Below are positions 6,388 through 13,255 of a DNA stretch of 17,584 bases, piece after piece. The position numbers and the translations under genes were made by a program. The stretch lies in the NCBI GenBank assembly GCA_036498625.1, contig DASYFD010000214.1, forward strand, positions 1 through 17,584, in the 5' to 3' direction. Each line of letters starts with the position of its first letter. Positions within the stretch are counted from its first letter, which is position 1. Source of the stretch: VAZQ01 sp036498625 (lineage in GTDB: Bacteria > Pseudomonadota > Alphaproteobacteria > Rhizobiales > Xanthobacteraceae). Below the pieces are notes generated by a model. That model did not search any database and was not told the DNA's origin. It worked only from the letters and a program-made list of their open reading frames with translations.

Positions 6388-7376
6388 TCGATCACCTCGT
6401 CGGCCCGGCCGAGCAGCGCCAGCGGGAAGGTGAGGCCTAGCGCCTTGGCGGTCTTCATGTTGATTATCAGCTCGGTCCTGGTGGCCTGCTGGACCGGAAG
6501 GTCGCCGGGTTTCTCTCCTTTGAGAATGCGGCTGGTGTAGTCGCCGACCAGGCGGGACGTCTCGATGTCGCTCCCGCCGTAGCTGATCAGGCCGCCAGCC
6601 GCCGCGAACTCGGGGAATTGGTAGACCGCAGGCATGGCATGTCGAAGCGCCAGTGCCGCTATCTGTTCGCTCCGGTTGATGAGAAGCGCGTCGTTGCCGA
6701 TCACGAGGGCACCGGCTCGCGCCTCGAGCAGGGACGCAAAGGCCGCGTCGAAGTCACGTTCGGCGCTGGCGTGCACGATCTGCAACCGTACACCGAGCGT
6801 CTGTGCAGCCGCCTGCATGTCCCTGGTTTGGCTCTCGGTACTTAGGTTGCTCGGGTTGAGGAGGAGCCCGATCGGGTTCGCCCCGGGAACCAATTCGTGG
6901 ATCAGCTCCAGCCGTTTTGCACCCAGCTCCCCGCCCAGGTTGGCCACACCGGTGATGTTGCCGCCTGGCCGGTTGAGGCTCGCTACCAGCCCGAGTGCGA
7001 CCGGGTCGACCCCAAAGGAGAAGACAATCGGTATCGTCCTGGTCGCCGCCCTTGTGGCCAGGGCCGCCGGGACACCGCCCGTGGTGATGACGTTCACCTG
7101 CCGATGAACGAGATCGGCCGCCAAGGCCGGTATATTTTCGTTGTGATAGTCGGCCCACCGATATTCGATCGCGACATTGCGGCCCTCGACGAAGCCCGCT
7201 TCGCTCAGACTTTGGCGTAACGCGCGCAGCCGCGCGGCGCTCCGTTCCAGCGTTCCGGGGCCAAGATACCCGATCACAGGCATCGACGCCTGCTGCGCGT
7301 GCGCGGCGAGCGGCCAGGTTGCCGCCGTGCCGAGAAGGGTGATGAACGCGCGCCGCGCCAATCGATCGAATTGCAT
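6384..7376 (-). CDS. ABC_sub_bind-family substrate-binding protein
   Basis: This complete 330-residue protein heads the coupled pair. I chose ATG 7376, which has GAGG 7 bases upstream; the longer reading begins at a TTG and adds an implausible leader. The signal peptide is atypical, with A-R-R-A-F-I-T-L-L instead of R-R-R-E-F-I, then A-A-H-A-Q-Q. Family motifs are V-E-G-R-N-V-A-I-E-Y-R-W-A-D, T-I-P-I-V-F-S-F-G-V-D-P, S-L-N-R-P-G-G-N-I-T-G-V, K-R-L-E-L-I-H-E-L-V-P, E-F-A-A-A-G-G-L-I-S-Y-G and L-K-G-E-K-P-G-D-L-P-V-Q-Q. It lies 125 bases after a tiny secreted-peptide gene and probably shares its CRP-like promoter region. Its C-terminal codons carry the start signal for the next paralogue. Confidence 0.9.
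   Translation of the reverse strand: MQFDRLARRAFITLLGTAATWPLAAHAQQASMPVIGYLGPGTLERSAARLRALRQSLSEAGFVEGRNVAIEYRWADYHNENIPALAADLVHRQVNVITTGGVPAALATRAATRTIPIVFSFGVDPVALGLVASLNRPGGNITGVANLGGELGAKRLELIHELVPGANPIGLLLNPSNLSTESQTRDMQAAAQTLGVRLQIVHASAERDFDAAFASLLEARAGALVIGNDALLINRSEQIAALALRHAMPAVYQFPEFAAAGGLISYGGSDIETSRLVGDYTSRILKGEKPGDLPVQQATRTELIINMKTAKALGLTFPLALLGRADEVIE
6391..6398 (-). promoter_or_regulatory. Shine-Dalgarno embedded in C-terminal codons of the upstream paralogue
   Basis: The minus strand reads GAGGTGAT inside the D-E-V-I-E codons, 7 bases (counted from GAGG) before ATG 6387. It is complementary to the 16S rRNA 3' end and is the best example of the tail-as-ribosome-site arrangement because both flanking genes are intact. 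Confidence 0.65.
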
Positions 7377-7501
7377 CTGGTCGCCTCGGATCGAGGGCCT
7401 GCCCCAGGTCTTGGGGATGCTACCACACTTCGATCTCAAGCGGCCGGCCCAGGCATGTCGGCCAACCTCGCCACAGCGGCCGCCGGCTGTCGATCCATGG
7501 A

Positions 7502-7675
7502 TCAGGGCATGCGGCGAAGCACCCGACCGGCATCGCCGATCCGGACCGGTTGATGCAGATCGCTGATGGTCGGAGCCGCAAGCTGTGACTGATTGGATAC
7601 GGCGACGGCGGAGCTCACGCTGAACGCTGCGATCAGGGCGGAAGCGGCGACGGCCGTGACGATGAACTTGCGCAT
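7502..7675 (-). CDS. Tiny secreted peptide, 57 aa
   Basis: A 57-codon gene starts at ATG 7675 directly after a near-perfect Shine-Dalgarno (GAAGGAGA, about 5 bases before the start). Residues 1-25 form a signal peptide (R2-K3, then a valine/alanine core, ending S-S-A-V-A). The predicted mature peptide is about 32 residues, begins V-S-N-Q-S-Q-L-A-A-P-T-I-S and ends R-R-M-P. It has no cysteine and no known domain. It resembles the 47-aa peptide at 2072-2215 in its core and its Met-Pro end, and likewise lies downstream of the CRP-like palindrome and upstream of substrate-binding genes. Short length and lack of a recognised family limit certainty, but the start signals are strong. Confidence 0.7.
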   Translation of the reverse strand: MRKFIVTAVAASALIAAFSVSSAVAVSNQSQLAAPTISDLHQPVRIGDAGRVLRRMP

Positions 7676-7739
7676 GGTGGTCTCCTTCGGTTGGGCGGCT
7701 TACATCTGCCCTCCTTATCCCTCGTTTCTCCCAAAGAGC

Positions 7740-7757
7740 CTGTGATCCGCGTCACAG
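7740..7757. promoter_or_regulatory. CRP/FNR-family-like palindrome
   Basis: CTGTGATCCGCGTCACAG has perfect six-base arms around the same six-base spacer as at 2308-2325, and both copies are followed by a run of A (GAAAAA or CAAAAA) on the plus strand. It is centred about 73 bases upstream of the 57-aa peptide start. The shared spacer suggests either one regulator or a recently duplicated promoter region. Confidence 0.6.
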
Positions 7758-7894
7758 CAAAAAAGTCCGCCTTCGCCATGATGCCCCAGGTCACCCTGGC
7801 GTTGCCGCGCGCGCGCCCGGGCCTGTGCGGTAAATGGGCCAATTGCGGCGCTGATCGGCATCAGCCGATAATCAGCGTGCGGCCGACAATCGAG

Positions 7895-7905
7895 TTGACT
7901 TGCAT
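7895..7905 (+). promoter_or_regulatory. TTGACTTGCAT element, possible -35 region
   Basis: Second copy of the 11-mer seen at 2379-2389, here 36 bases before the start of the TctC-type gene. TTGACT could be a -35 hexamer, but the expected -10 position is GC-rich and gives no good match. Confidence 0.3.
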
Positions 7906-7941
7906 TTGCGGCCGGCGGAGCCTTGCGCGCGGGGAAACAGC

Positions 7942-8910
7942 ATGAAGCTTGCGCGCCGGCAATTCCTGCAATCAGCCGCCCTCGCCGCGGCGCTCCCGGC
8001 TTCGGCCTTCGCGCAAGCCTGGCCGGCGCGTCCGGTGCGCCTCCTGTGCGGATTTCCGGGCGGCAGCTCGCAGGACATCGTTGCCCGCATCGTCGGCCAA
8101 TGGCTGTCGGAGCGGTTCGGCCAGCCGGTCGTCATCGACAACCGGCCCGGCGCCGGCGGCAATATCGCGGTCGAGGCGGTCGCGAATGCGCCACCCGACG
8201 GCTACACGCTGCTCATGACCGGGCCGAACAATGCCGTCAACGCCACGCTCTACGACAACCTGAAATTCAATTTCATCCGCGACATCGCGCCGGTGGCCCG
8301 CATCATGAGCGTGCCGCTGGTCATGGAGGTCAATCTGGCGGTGCCGGCCACGACGGTTCCCGAGTTCATCGCCTATGCCAAGGCCAATCCGGGCCGAATC
8401 AACATGGCGTCGGCCGGCAACGGCACCGCCGTCCATATCTCCGGCGAATTGTTCAAGATGATGACCGGCGTCGACATGGTGCATGTGCCCTATCGGGGCA
8501 CGCCGGCGGCGATGACCGACCTGTTCGGCGGACGCGTGCAGGTCATCTTCGACAACATGCCGGGATCGATCGGCTATATCCGGACCGGCAAGCTGCGGCC
8601 GCTGGCGGTCACCACCGCGGCGCGCTCGGAGCTGCTGCCACAGGTGCCGCCGCTCGCCGATTTCGTCCCGGGCTATGACGCGAGCGCGTGGTACGGCGTC
8701 GGCGCGCCCAAGGGCACGCCGGCCGAGATCATCGACAAGCTCAACCAGGCGATCAATGCCGCGCTCGCCGACCCCGCCTTGCAGGCGCGGCTCATCGATC
8801 TCGGCGGCACGATTCAAGGCGGCACGCCGGCCGACCTGGGCAGGTTCGTGGTGCAGGAAACCGAGAAATGGGGCAAGGTGGTGAAGTTCGCCGGCATCAA
8901 GCCGGAGTGA
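7942..8910 (+). CDS. Tripartite tricarboxylate transporter substrate-binding protein (TctC/Bug family)
   Basis: This 322-residue periplasmic receptor belongs to the Bug/TctC family (PF03401), whose members bind carboxylates and related small molecules for TctAB-type transport or sensing. The signal peptide carries a Tat motif R5-R6-Q-F-L and ends S-A-F-A (21-24). Family hallmarks are W-P-A-R-P-V-R-L-L at 27-35, F-P-G-G-S-S-Q-D near 38, N-R-P-G-A-G-G-N-I-A at 67-76, P-P-D-G-Y-T-L-L, H-V-P-Y-R-G-T-P-A-A and the late W-Y-G-V-G-A-P-K-G-T-P. The start ATG 7942 has GGGGAA upstream; an in-frame earlier start would disrupt the signal peptide. No tctA or tctB is adjacent, which is common for Bug proteins. 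The ligand cannot be read from sequence. Confidence 0.92.
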   Translation: MKLARRQFLQSAALAAALPASAFAQAWPARPVRLLCGFPGGSSQDIVARIVGQWLSERFGQPVVIDNRPGAGGNIAVEAVANAPPDGYTLLMTGPNNAVNATLYDNLKFNFIRDIAPVARIMSVPLVMEVNLAVPATTVPEFIAYAKANPGRINMASAGNGTAVHISGELFKMMTGVDMVHVPYRGTPAAMTDLFGGRVQVIFDNMPGSIGYIRTGKLRPLAVTTAARSELLPQVPPLADFVPGYDASAWYGVGAPKGTPAEIIDKLNQAINAALADPALQARLIDLGGTIQGGTPADLGRFVVQETEKWGKVVKFAGIKPE

Positions 8911-10086
8911 TCATCGCACCAATTCCCGCATCGCGCGGTCCAGTCCTTCGAGCGTCAGCGGGAACATCCGCCCGCCCATGAGCTGGCGCATCATGCCGAT
9001 CGATTGGGTGCGGTCCCAGTCCCGCTCCGGCACCGGATTGAGCCAGACCGCCGCCTTGTAGCTGCCGGTGACGCGCGCCATCCAGGCGGCGCCTGCTTCC
9101 TCGTTGAAATGCTCGACTGCGCCGCCGGGCGCGCTGATCTCGTAGGGACTCATGGCGGCGTCGCCGACGAAGATCACCTTGTAGTCGTGCGGATAGGTGC
9201 GCAGCACCTCCTGGGTCGGGGTGGTGTCGTCGAAGCGCCTGCGATTCTGCTTCCACACTTTCTCGTAAAGGCAGTTGTGGAAATAGAAATGCTCCATGTG
9301 CTTGAACTCGGTGCGGGCCGCCGAGAACAGCTCTTCGGTGGCCTGGATATGCCAATCCATGGAGCCGCCGACGTCGAAGAACAGCAGCACCTTCACGGCA
9401 TTGTGCCGCTCCGGCCGCAGCTGGATGTCGAGATAGCCCTTGCGCGCGGTGCCCCGGATGGTGCCGTCGAGATCGAGCTCCTCGGCGGCGCCGGTGCGGG
9501 CAAATTTGCGCAGGCGCCGCAACGCGATCTTGATGTTGCGGGTGCCGAGCTCGACCGCGTCGTCGAGATCCCGGAACTCACGCTTGTCCCAGACCTTGAC
9601 GGCGCGGAAATTGCGGTTGCGGTCCTGGCCGATGCGGACGCCCTCGGGATTGTACCCGTTGGCCCCGTAGGGCGACGTGCCGCCGGTGCCGATCCACTTG
9701 TTGCCGCCCTGATGGCGGCCCTTCTGCTCCGCGATGCGCGCGCGCAGCGTCCCGAGCAGCTTGTCGAGGCCGCCCATGGCCTCGATCAGCTTCTTTTCCT
9801 CGTCGGTAAGAAATTTCTCGGCCAGCCCCTTGAGCCATTCCGCTGGGATTTCGGCCGCCAGCGCGTCCTCCATCAGGGCGAGGCCGCGAAAGACGTGGCC
9901 GAAAACACGATCGAACTTGTCGAGGTTGCGCTCGTCCTTCACCAGCGTGGCACGCGCCAGATAATAGAAGCTCTCGACCTGGCGCGCGGCCAGATCCTGC
10001 GCCATCGCCTCCATCAAGGTGAGATATTCGCGCAGCGTCACCGGCACGCCGGCCGCTCGCAATTCCTGGAAGAAAGTCACGAACAT
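8911..10086 (-). CDS. CoxE-like VWA domain protein
   Basis: This 391-residue cytoplasmic protein belongs to the CoxE-like VWA group (PF05762). The N-terminus (F-F-Q-E-L-R-A-A-G-V-P-V-T-L-R-E-Y-L) is typical. A conserved glycine-rich segment lies at 127-152 (G-G-N-K-W-I-G-T-G-G-T-S-P-Y-G). The VWA fold follows from about 230 with the metal-site motif D238-V-G-G-S242-M and V-G-D-A at 307-310. Such proteins usually act with a MoxR-type AAA+ ATPase in metalloenzyme maturation or complex remodelling; no MoxR gene is in this window. The stop directly abuts that of the convergent TctC gene with no bases between. The start has only a weak ribosome site, but the family N-terminus supports it. Confidence 0.88.
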   Translation of the reverse strand: MFVTFFQELRAAGVPVTLREYLTLMEAMAQDLAARQVESFYYLARATLVKDERNLDKFDRVFGHVFRGLALMEDALAAEIPAEWLKGLAEKFLTDEEKKLIEAMGGLDKLLGTLRARIAEQKGRHQGGNKWIGTGGTSPYGANGYNPEGVRIGQDRNRNFRAVKVWDKREFRDLDDAVELGTRNIKIALRRLRKFARTGAAEELDLDGTIRGTARKGYLDIQLRPERHNAVKVLLFFDVGGSMDWHIQATEELFSAARTEFKHMEHFYFHNCLYEKVWKQNRRRFDDTTPTQEVLRTYPHDYKVIFVGDAAMSPYEISAPGGAVEHFNEEAGAAWMARVTGSYKAAVWLNPVPERDWDRTQSIGMMRQLMGGRMFPLTLEGLDRAMRELVR

Positions 10087-10237
10087 GGTCGCGGCACCCG
10101 CCTTTGCGTCTCGGGAACTTTAGAGCCGATGCCGGCGAGCTCGAATCAAAATCGCATTCCGGCTGGCGAGAGCTGCTACAAATCACGACCGCTCTGGGGT
10201 AGGCTCCGGCCGAAGCACAAGCCGGAGGAACCCTGCC

Positions 10238-11116
10238 ATGGCCAGCCAAAAATTCATCGTCGAGCCGCATTTCCGGCTGCAGGAATGGGTGGCCGAGGAA
10301 AAGGGCTACTTCAAGGACGAGGGGCTCGACTACATCTTCCGGGAATTGATCCAGTCGACCGACGGCGCCCACCATGACAAGGGCGACAAGGTCGGCGCCT
10401 ACCAGTCGTTCGAGCGCGGCCGCCAGGCCGATGTCAGCTGCGCCTGCCATTGGACGGTGGGGGTGGCGGCATCCAAGGGCAACGGGCATCTCTATGCCGA
10501 CGTCTATTCGGTGGCGCCGTCGGGCATCTTCGTGCCGGCCTCCTCACCGATCAGGAAGCCCGAAGATCTCGCCGGCGTGCCGATCTCGGTCGGTTACCAG
10601 TCCGGCAGCCACTACTCGACCATCCAGGCGCTCGAGCCCTATCTGCCGCCCGACCAGATCAACCTGTCCTTTGCCGACGGCATGCTGTTCCGGCGCATGG
10701 AGCTGCTGATCGAGCACCAGGCGCCGGCCTCGGCCTTGTTCAGCGGGCCCTATTACTTCGCCGAGCAGCTCGGCTTCCGCAAGATCATCGACACCACCTT
10801 CATGATCGCCACCATGATCACCGGCAGCCCGCAGCCGGAGGATCTGCGCAAATTCTTCCGCGCGCTGCGCCGCGCGCAACGCGACATCGACCTGCGTCCG
10901 GATCGCTATACGCACTACTACCGGAACGAATTCCCGTTGCGCTATCACGCCGCCATGGACACGCGCCGCTGGGGGCCGGGCGAGCGCCTGGTGTTCGAGC
11001 CCTACACAAGGGAGGTCTATGAGGAGACCTTCAAATGGATCGCCGATCACGGCATCTTTGCCGATAGCGGCATGGGTTCGGGCCGCTACGAGGAGGCCGT
11101 CATCAGCACCGCATGA
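10238..11116 (+). CDS. NMT1/THI5-like or NitT/TauT-type substrate-binding-like protein lacking a signal peptide
   Basis: This 292-residue protein has the order expected of SsuA/THI5-like binding proteins: F-R-L-Q-E-W-V-A-E-E-K-G-Y-F-K-D-E-G-L near residues 12-30, a ligand-loop Y-Q-S-F-E-R-G-R-Q-A-D near 55-65, then the second lobe with S-S-P-I-R-K-P-E-D-L-A-G-V-P-I and G-Y-Q-S-G-S-H-Y-S-T. GGAGGA lies 9 bases before ATG 10238. The N-terminus has no hydrophobic stretch, so the protein should be cytoplasmic, unlike ordinary transporter receptors. C68-A-C70-H71 and H45-H46 could bind metal. A role as an enzyme, as in THI5-type pyrimidine synthesis, is possible but unproven; the yeast CCCFC motif is not present. 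No transporter genes adjoin it. Confidence 0.7.
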   Translation: MASQKFIVEPHFRLQEWVAEEKGYFKDEGLDYIFRELIQSTDGAHHDKGDKVGAYQSFERGRQADVSCACHWTVGVAASKGNGHLYADVYSVAPSGIFVPASSPIRKPEDLAGVPISVGYQSGSHYSTIQALEPYLPPDQINLSFADGMLFRRMELLIEHQAPASALFSGPYYFAEQLGFRKIIDTTFMIATMITGSPQPEDLRKFFRALRRAQRDIDLRPDRYTHYYRNEFPLRYHAAMDTRRWGPGERLVFEPYTREVYEETFKWIADHGIFADSGMGSGRYEEAVISTA

Positions 11117-11132
11117 CCGGCCTCGCGGCCGG
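11117..11132. terminator. GC-rich hairpin right after a stop codon
   Basis: CCGGCC-TCGC-GGCCGG begins on the base after the TGA of the NMT1-like gene. The six-base stem with a four-base loop is stable but is followed by CCAATTG rather than a T-run, so intrinsic termination is doubtful. Confidence 0.35.
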
Positions 11133-11267
11133 CCAATTGACGCCTGCGGCAGCAAGGCGGCCGCACGGGCCCCTGCGTCTCCATCACCCGACAAACCGCG
11201 GCGCGGCCCATATTTCCGCCGCAAGCAAAGTGCTATCCATCGGTGCATTCATCACCTGTGGGCCGCC

Positions 11268-13232
11268 ATGCAAAAATATTTCCTTCTCAGCCTCACTGCC
11301 CTGATGCTCGCATTGTGGAGCGCGCCGGCCGCGCTCGCCCAGCCGCGGAACAGCGGCGGGCCGCGCATCGAGTGGGAGGTGAAGAACCGGTTCCGGCTGT
11401 TTCGCAGCGAGGCCGATTTCCAGCGTCATGTCGCCGCCGATCGCGGCGACGGCCTCTTGGCGGCCGAGGATCGCCTCGCCCGCGAAAGCGACGGCCGCGG
11501 CTGGGCCCGCGACACGGTGGAGCGGCTGTGCGTCGACCGCGCCGGCAAGCTCCTGGAGACCTGCGAGCGCGACGGCACCCAGGAAGATTATCTGGCGCCG
11601 CGCGACCATCGCATCGGCATCGCGCTCGCCGGCGCCATACCGGCGAATACCGGCTGCGCCTGGAGCCTCGACGACGGCAGCGGCGCCGCGCGGGAGACCA
11701 TGGCGCGTTGCGAGGAAGAGGTGCGGGTGCGCGTCGCCTATGGCCGCGTCACGATCGCCAGCGTCGACATCCTGCTGCCGGACGGCACCGCCCAGCGCGT
11801 GGTGGCCGACATCCAGGTGCGCGACGTGCTGATCGCGGGGCTGGGCGACTCGATTGCGGCCGGCGAAGGCAATCCGGACCGGCCGGTCCGGCTCTCGCAG
11901 GAAGGGTTCTGCTTCCAGCGTTTTCTCGGCACGGTGCGGAGCGAATATTATCGGCCGGGGCGCGACGGGTTCACCGGCAACAAGTCCTGCAGCTTCAACG
12001 GCGGCGACGAATCCCTGAGCCAGGCCTGGGCCCGCCAGAGCGCCCGCTGGGAGAGCGGCCCCTGCCACCGCTCGCTCTACGGCTATCAATTGCGCAGCGC
12101 GCTCGGCCTCGCGGTCGAGAACAGCCATATCGCGGTCACGTTCCTGCCGCTCGGCTGCACCGGCGCCAGGATCGACGCCGGCTTCCTGTCCAGCCAGCGC
12201 ATCAGCGAATGTCCGAGCCCGGGCACCAACGTGTCCTGCCCGGGCAGCTCGCCGGCACAGATCGACGAGCTCAAGGAGCTCCTGGCCAAGGCGCATCGCC
12301 GCCAAGCCGACCGCAATCTCGATGTGGTTCTGCTCACCATCGGCGCCAACGACATCCTGTTTTCCGGGCTGGTCGCCAATGTCATCATCGAGTCGACCAC
12401 CGACCGCATCCTGCTCGGTCGCGGCGGCTCCATCGCGACGATCGAGGATTCGCAGAAGATCCTCGACAACGAGCTGCCGGGCAACTTCGCCAAGCTGCGG
12501 GCCGCGCTCAAGCCGCTGGTCGGCGGCGATTTCTCGCGCGTGGTGTTCGTCACCTACGGCAACCCGGTGCTCACCTCCGGCAATACGATCTGCACCGGCG
12601 GGCGCGACGGCTTCGACGTTCATCCGGCGTTTTCCGCCAACCCCGCCCGCCTGCACCAGGTTTCGGATTACCTCGGCGCGCAGTTCCTGCCGAAGATCAA
12701 GGCGCTGGCGCTGTGCGAGGGCGCGGCGTGCCAGGATGCGGCGAGCGAGAGCATGACCTTCGTGGAAGCCCACCAGGCGTCATTCGCCAACCATGGCCTG
12801 TGCGCCCGCTCAGGCGACGATCCGGAATTCGATCGGGCCTGCTTCTCGCCCAAAGGCGACAGTTTCCGCACCAATGCGCGCGACGCCGCCATCGATCCGC
12901 TGGCGTGCGGAAGGCCGGCGAGCGAGTACCGCGCCTATGCGCCGCGCGCGCGCTGGATCAGGACCGCGAACGACAGCTACTTCACCGCGCTCACCTATCC
13001 GCAGGGCCAATCCTCGCTGCTGCAGCCGAGCAACATCCACGACGCGACCTGGGGCATCATGTCGGCGGTCTACGGCGGCGCCATTCATCCGACGGCGGAA
13101 GGCCATGCCGCCATGGCGGATGCCACCTTGCCCGCCATGCGGTCGGTGCTGGGCCTGCAGCCCTTGGATCAGCCGGTACGATCGGAGCCGCTGCCGCCGG
13201 TCAACGTCAACGCGCCACCGCGCGTGCGCTAG
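11268..13232 (+). CDS. Secreted SGNH/GDSL-type hydrolase with extra N-terminal domain, 654 aa
   Basis: The signal peptide (residues 1-24, ending A-A-L-A before Q25) directs export. Residues about 30-185 form an unassigned beta-rich, cysteine-containing domain. The SGNH core then shows block I G-L-G-D194-S195-I-A-A-G-E-G, with S195 as nucleophile, block III G359-A-N361-D362 and block V H607-P-T-A-E-G-H. These identify an esterase/lipase-type serine hydrolase. The usual acid of the D-x-x-H pair, three residues before H607, is a glycine here, so the active site may be a Ser-His dyad. Many paired cysteines suit a disulfide-bonded extracytoplasmic enzyme. It is about twice the length of a simple SGNH enzyme. 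ATG 11268 was chosen because it starts the signal peptide. Substrate unknown. Confidence 0.82.
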   Translation: MQKYFLLSLTALMLALWSAPAALAQPRNSGGPRIEWEVKNRFRLFRSEADFQRHVAADRGDGLLAAEDRLARESDGRGWARDTVERLCVDRAGKLLETCERDGTQEDYLAPRDHRIGIALAGAIPANTGCAWSLDDGSGAARETMARCEEEVRVRVAYGRVTIASVDILLPDGTAQRVVADIQVRDVLIAGLGDSIAAGEGNPDRPVRLSQEGFCFQRFLGTVRSEYYRPGRDGFTGNKSCSFNGGDESLSQAWARQSARWESGPCHRSLYGYQLRSALGLAVENSHIAVTFLPLGCTGARIDAGFLSSQRISECPSPGTNVSCPGSSPAQIDELKELLAKAHRRQADRNLDVVLLTIGANDILFSGLVANVIIESTTDRILLGRGGSIATIEDSQKILDNELPGNFAKLRAALKPLVGGDFSRVVFVTYGNPVLTSGNTICTGGRDGFDVHPAFSANPARLHQVSDYLGAQFLPKIKALALCEGAACQDAASESMTFVEAHQASFANHGLCARSGDDPEFDRACFSPKGDSFRTNARDAAIDPLACGRPASEYRAYAPRARWIRTANDSYFTALTYPQGQSSLLQPSNIHDATWGIMSAVYGGAIHPTAEGHAAMADATLPAMRSVLGLQPLDQPVRSEPLPPVNVNAPPRVR

Positions 13233-13255
13233 GGGCGCCCGTTAGACCGTCGCCG

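Noticed and set aside
1..7376. Repeated ABC_sub_bind sequences considered as a possible recombinase- or phage-driven cassette array
   Set aside because: No integrase, attC-like sites or flanking direct repeats were seen. Simple tandem duplication and deletion between conserved gene ends explains the layout.
11184..12773. A 529-codon minus-strand frame opposite the SGNH hydrolase
   Set aside because: Antisense shadow; the plus strand has a signal peptide and all SGNH blocks, while this frame has none.
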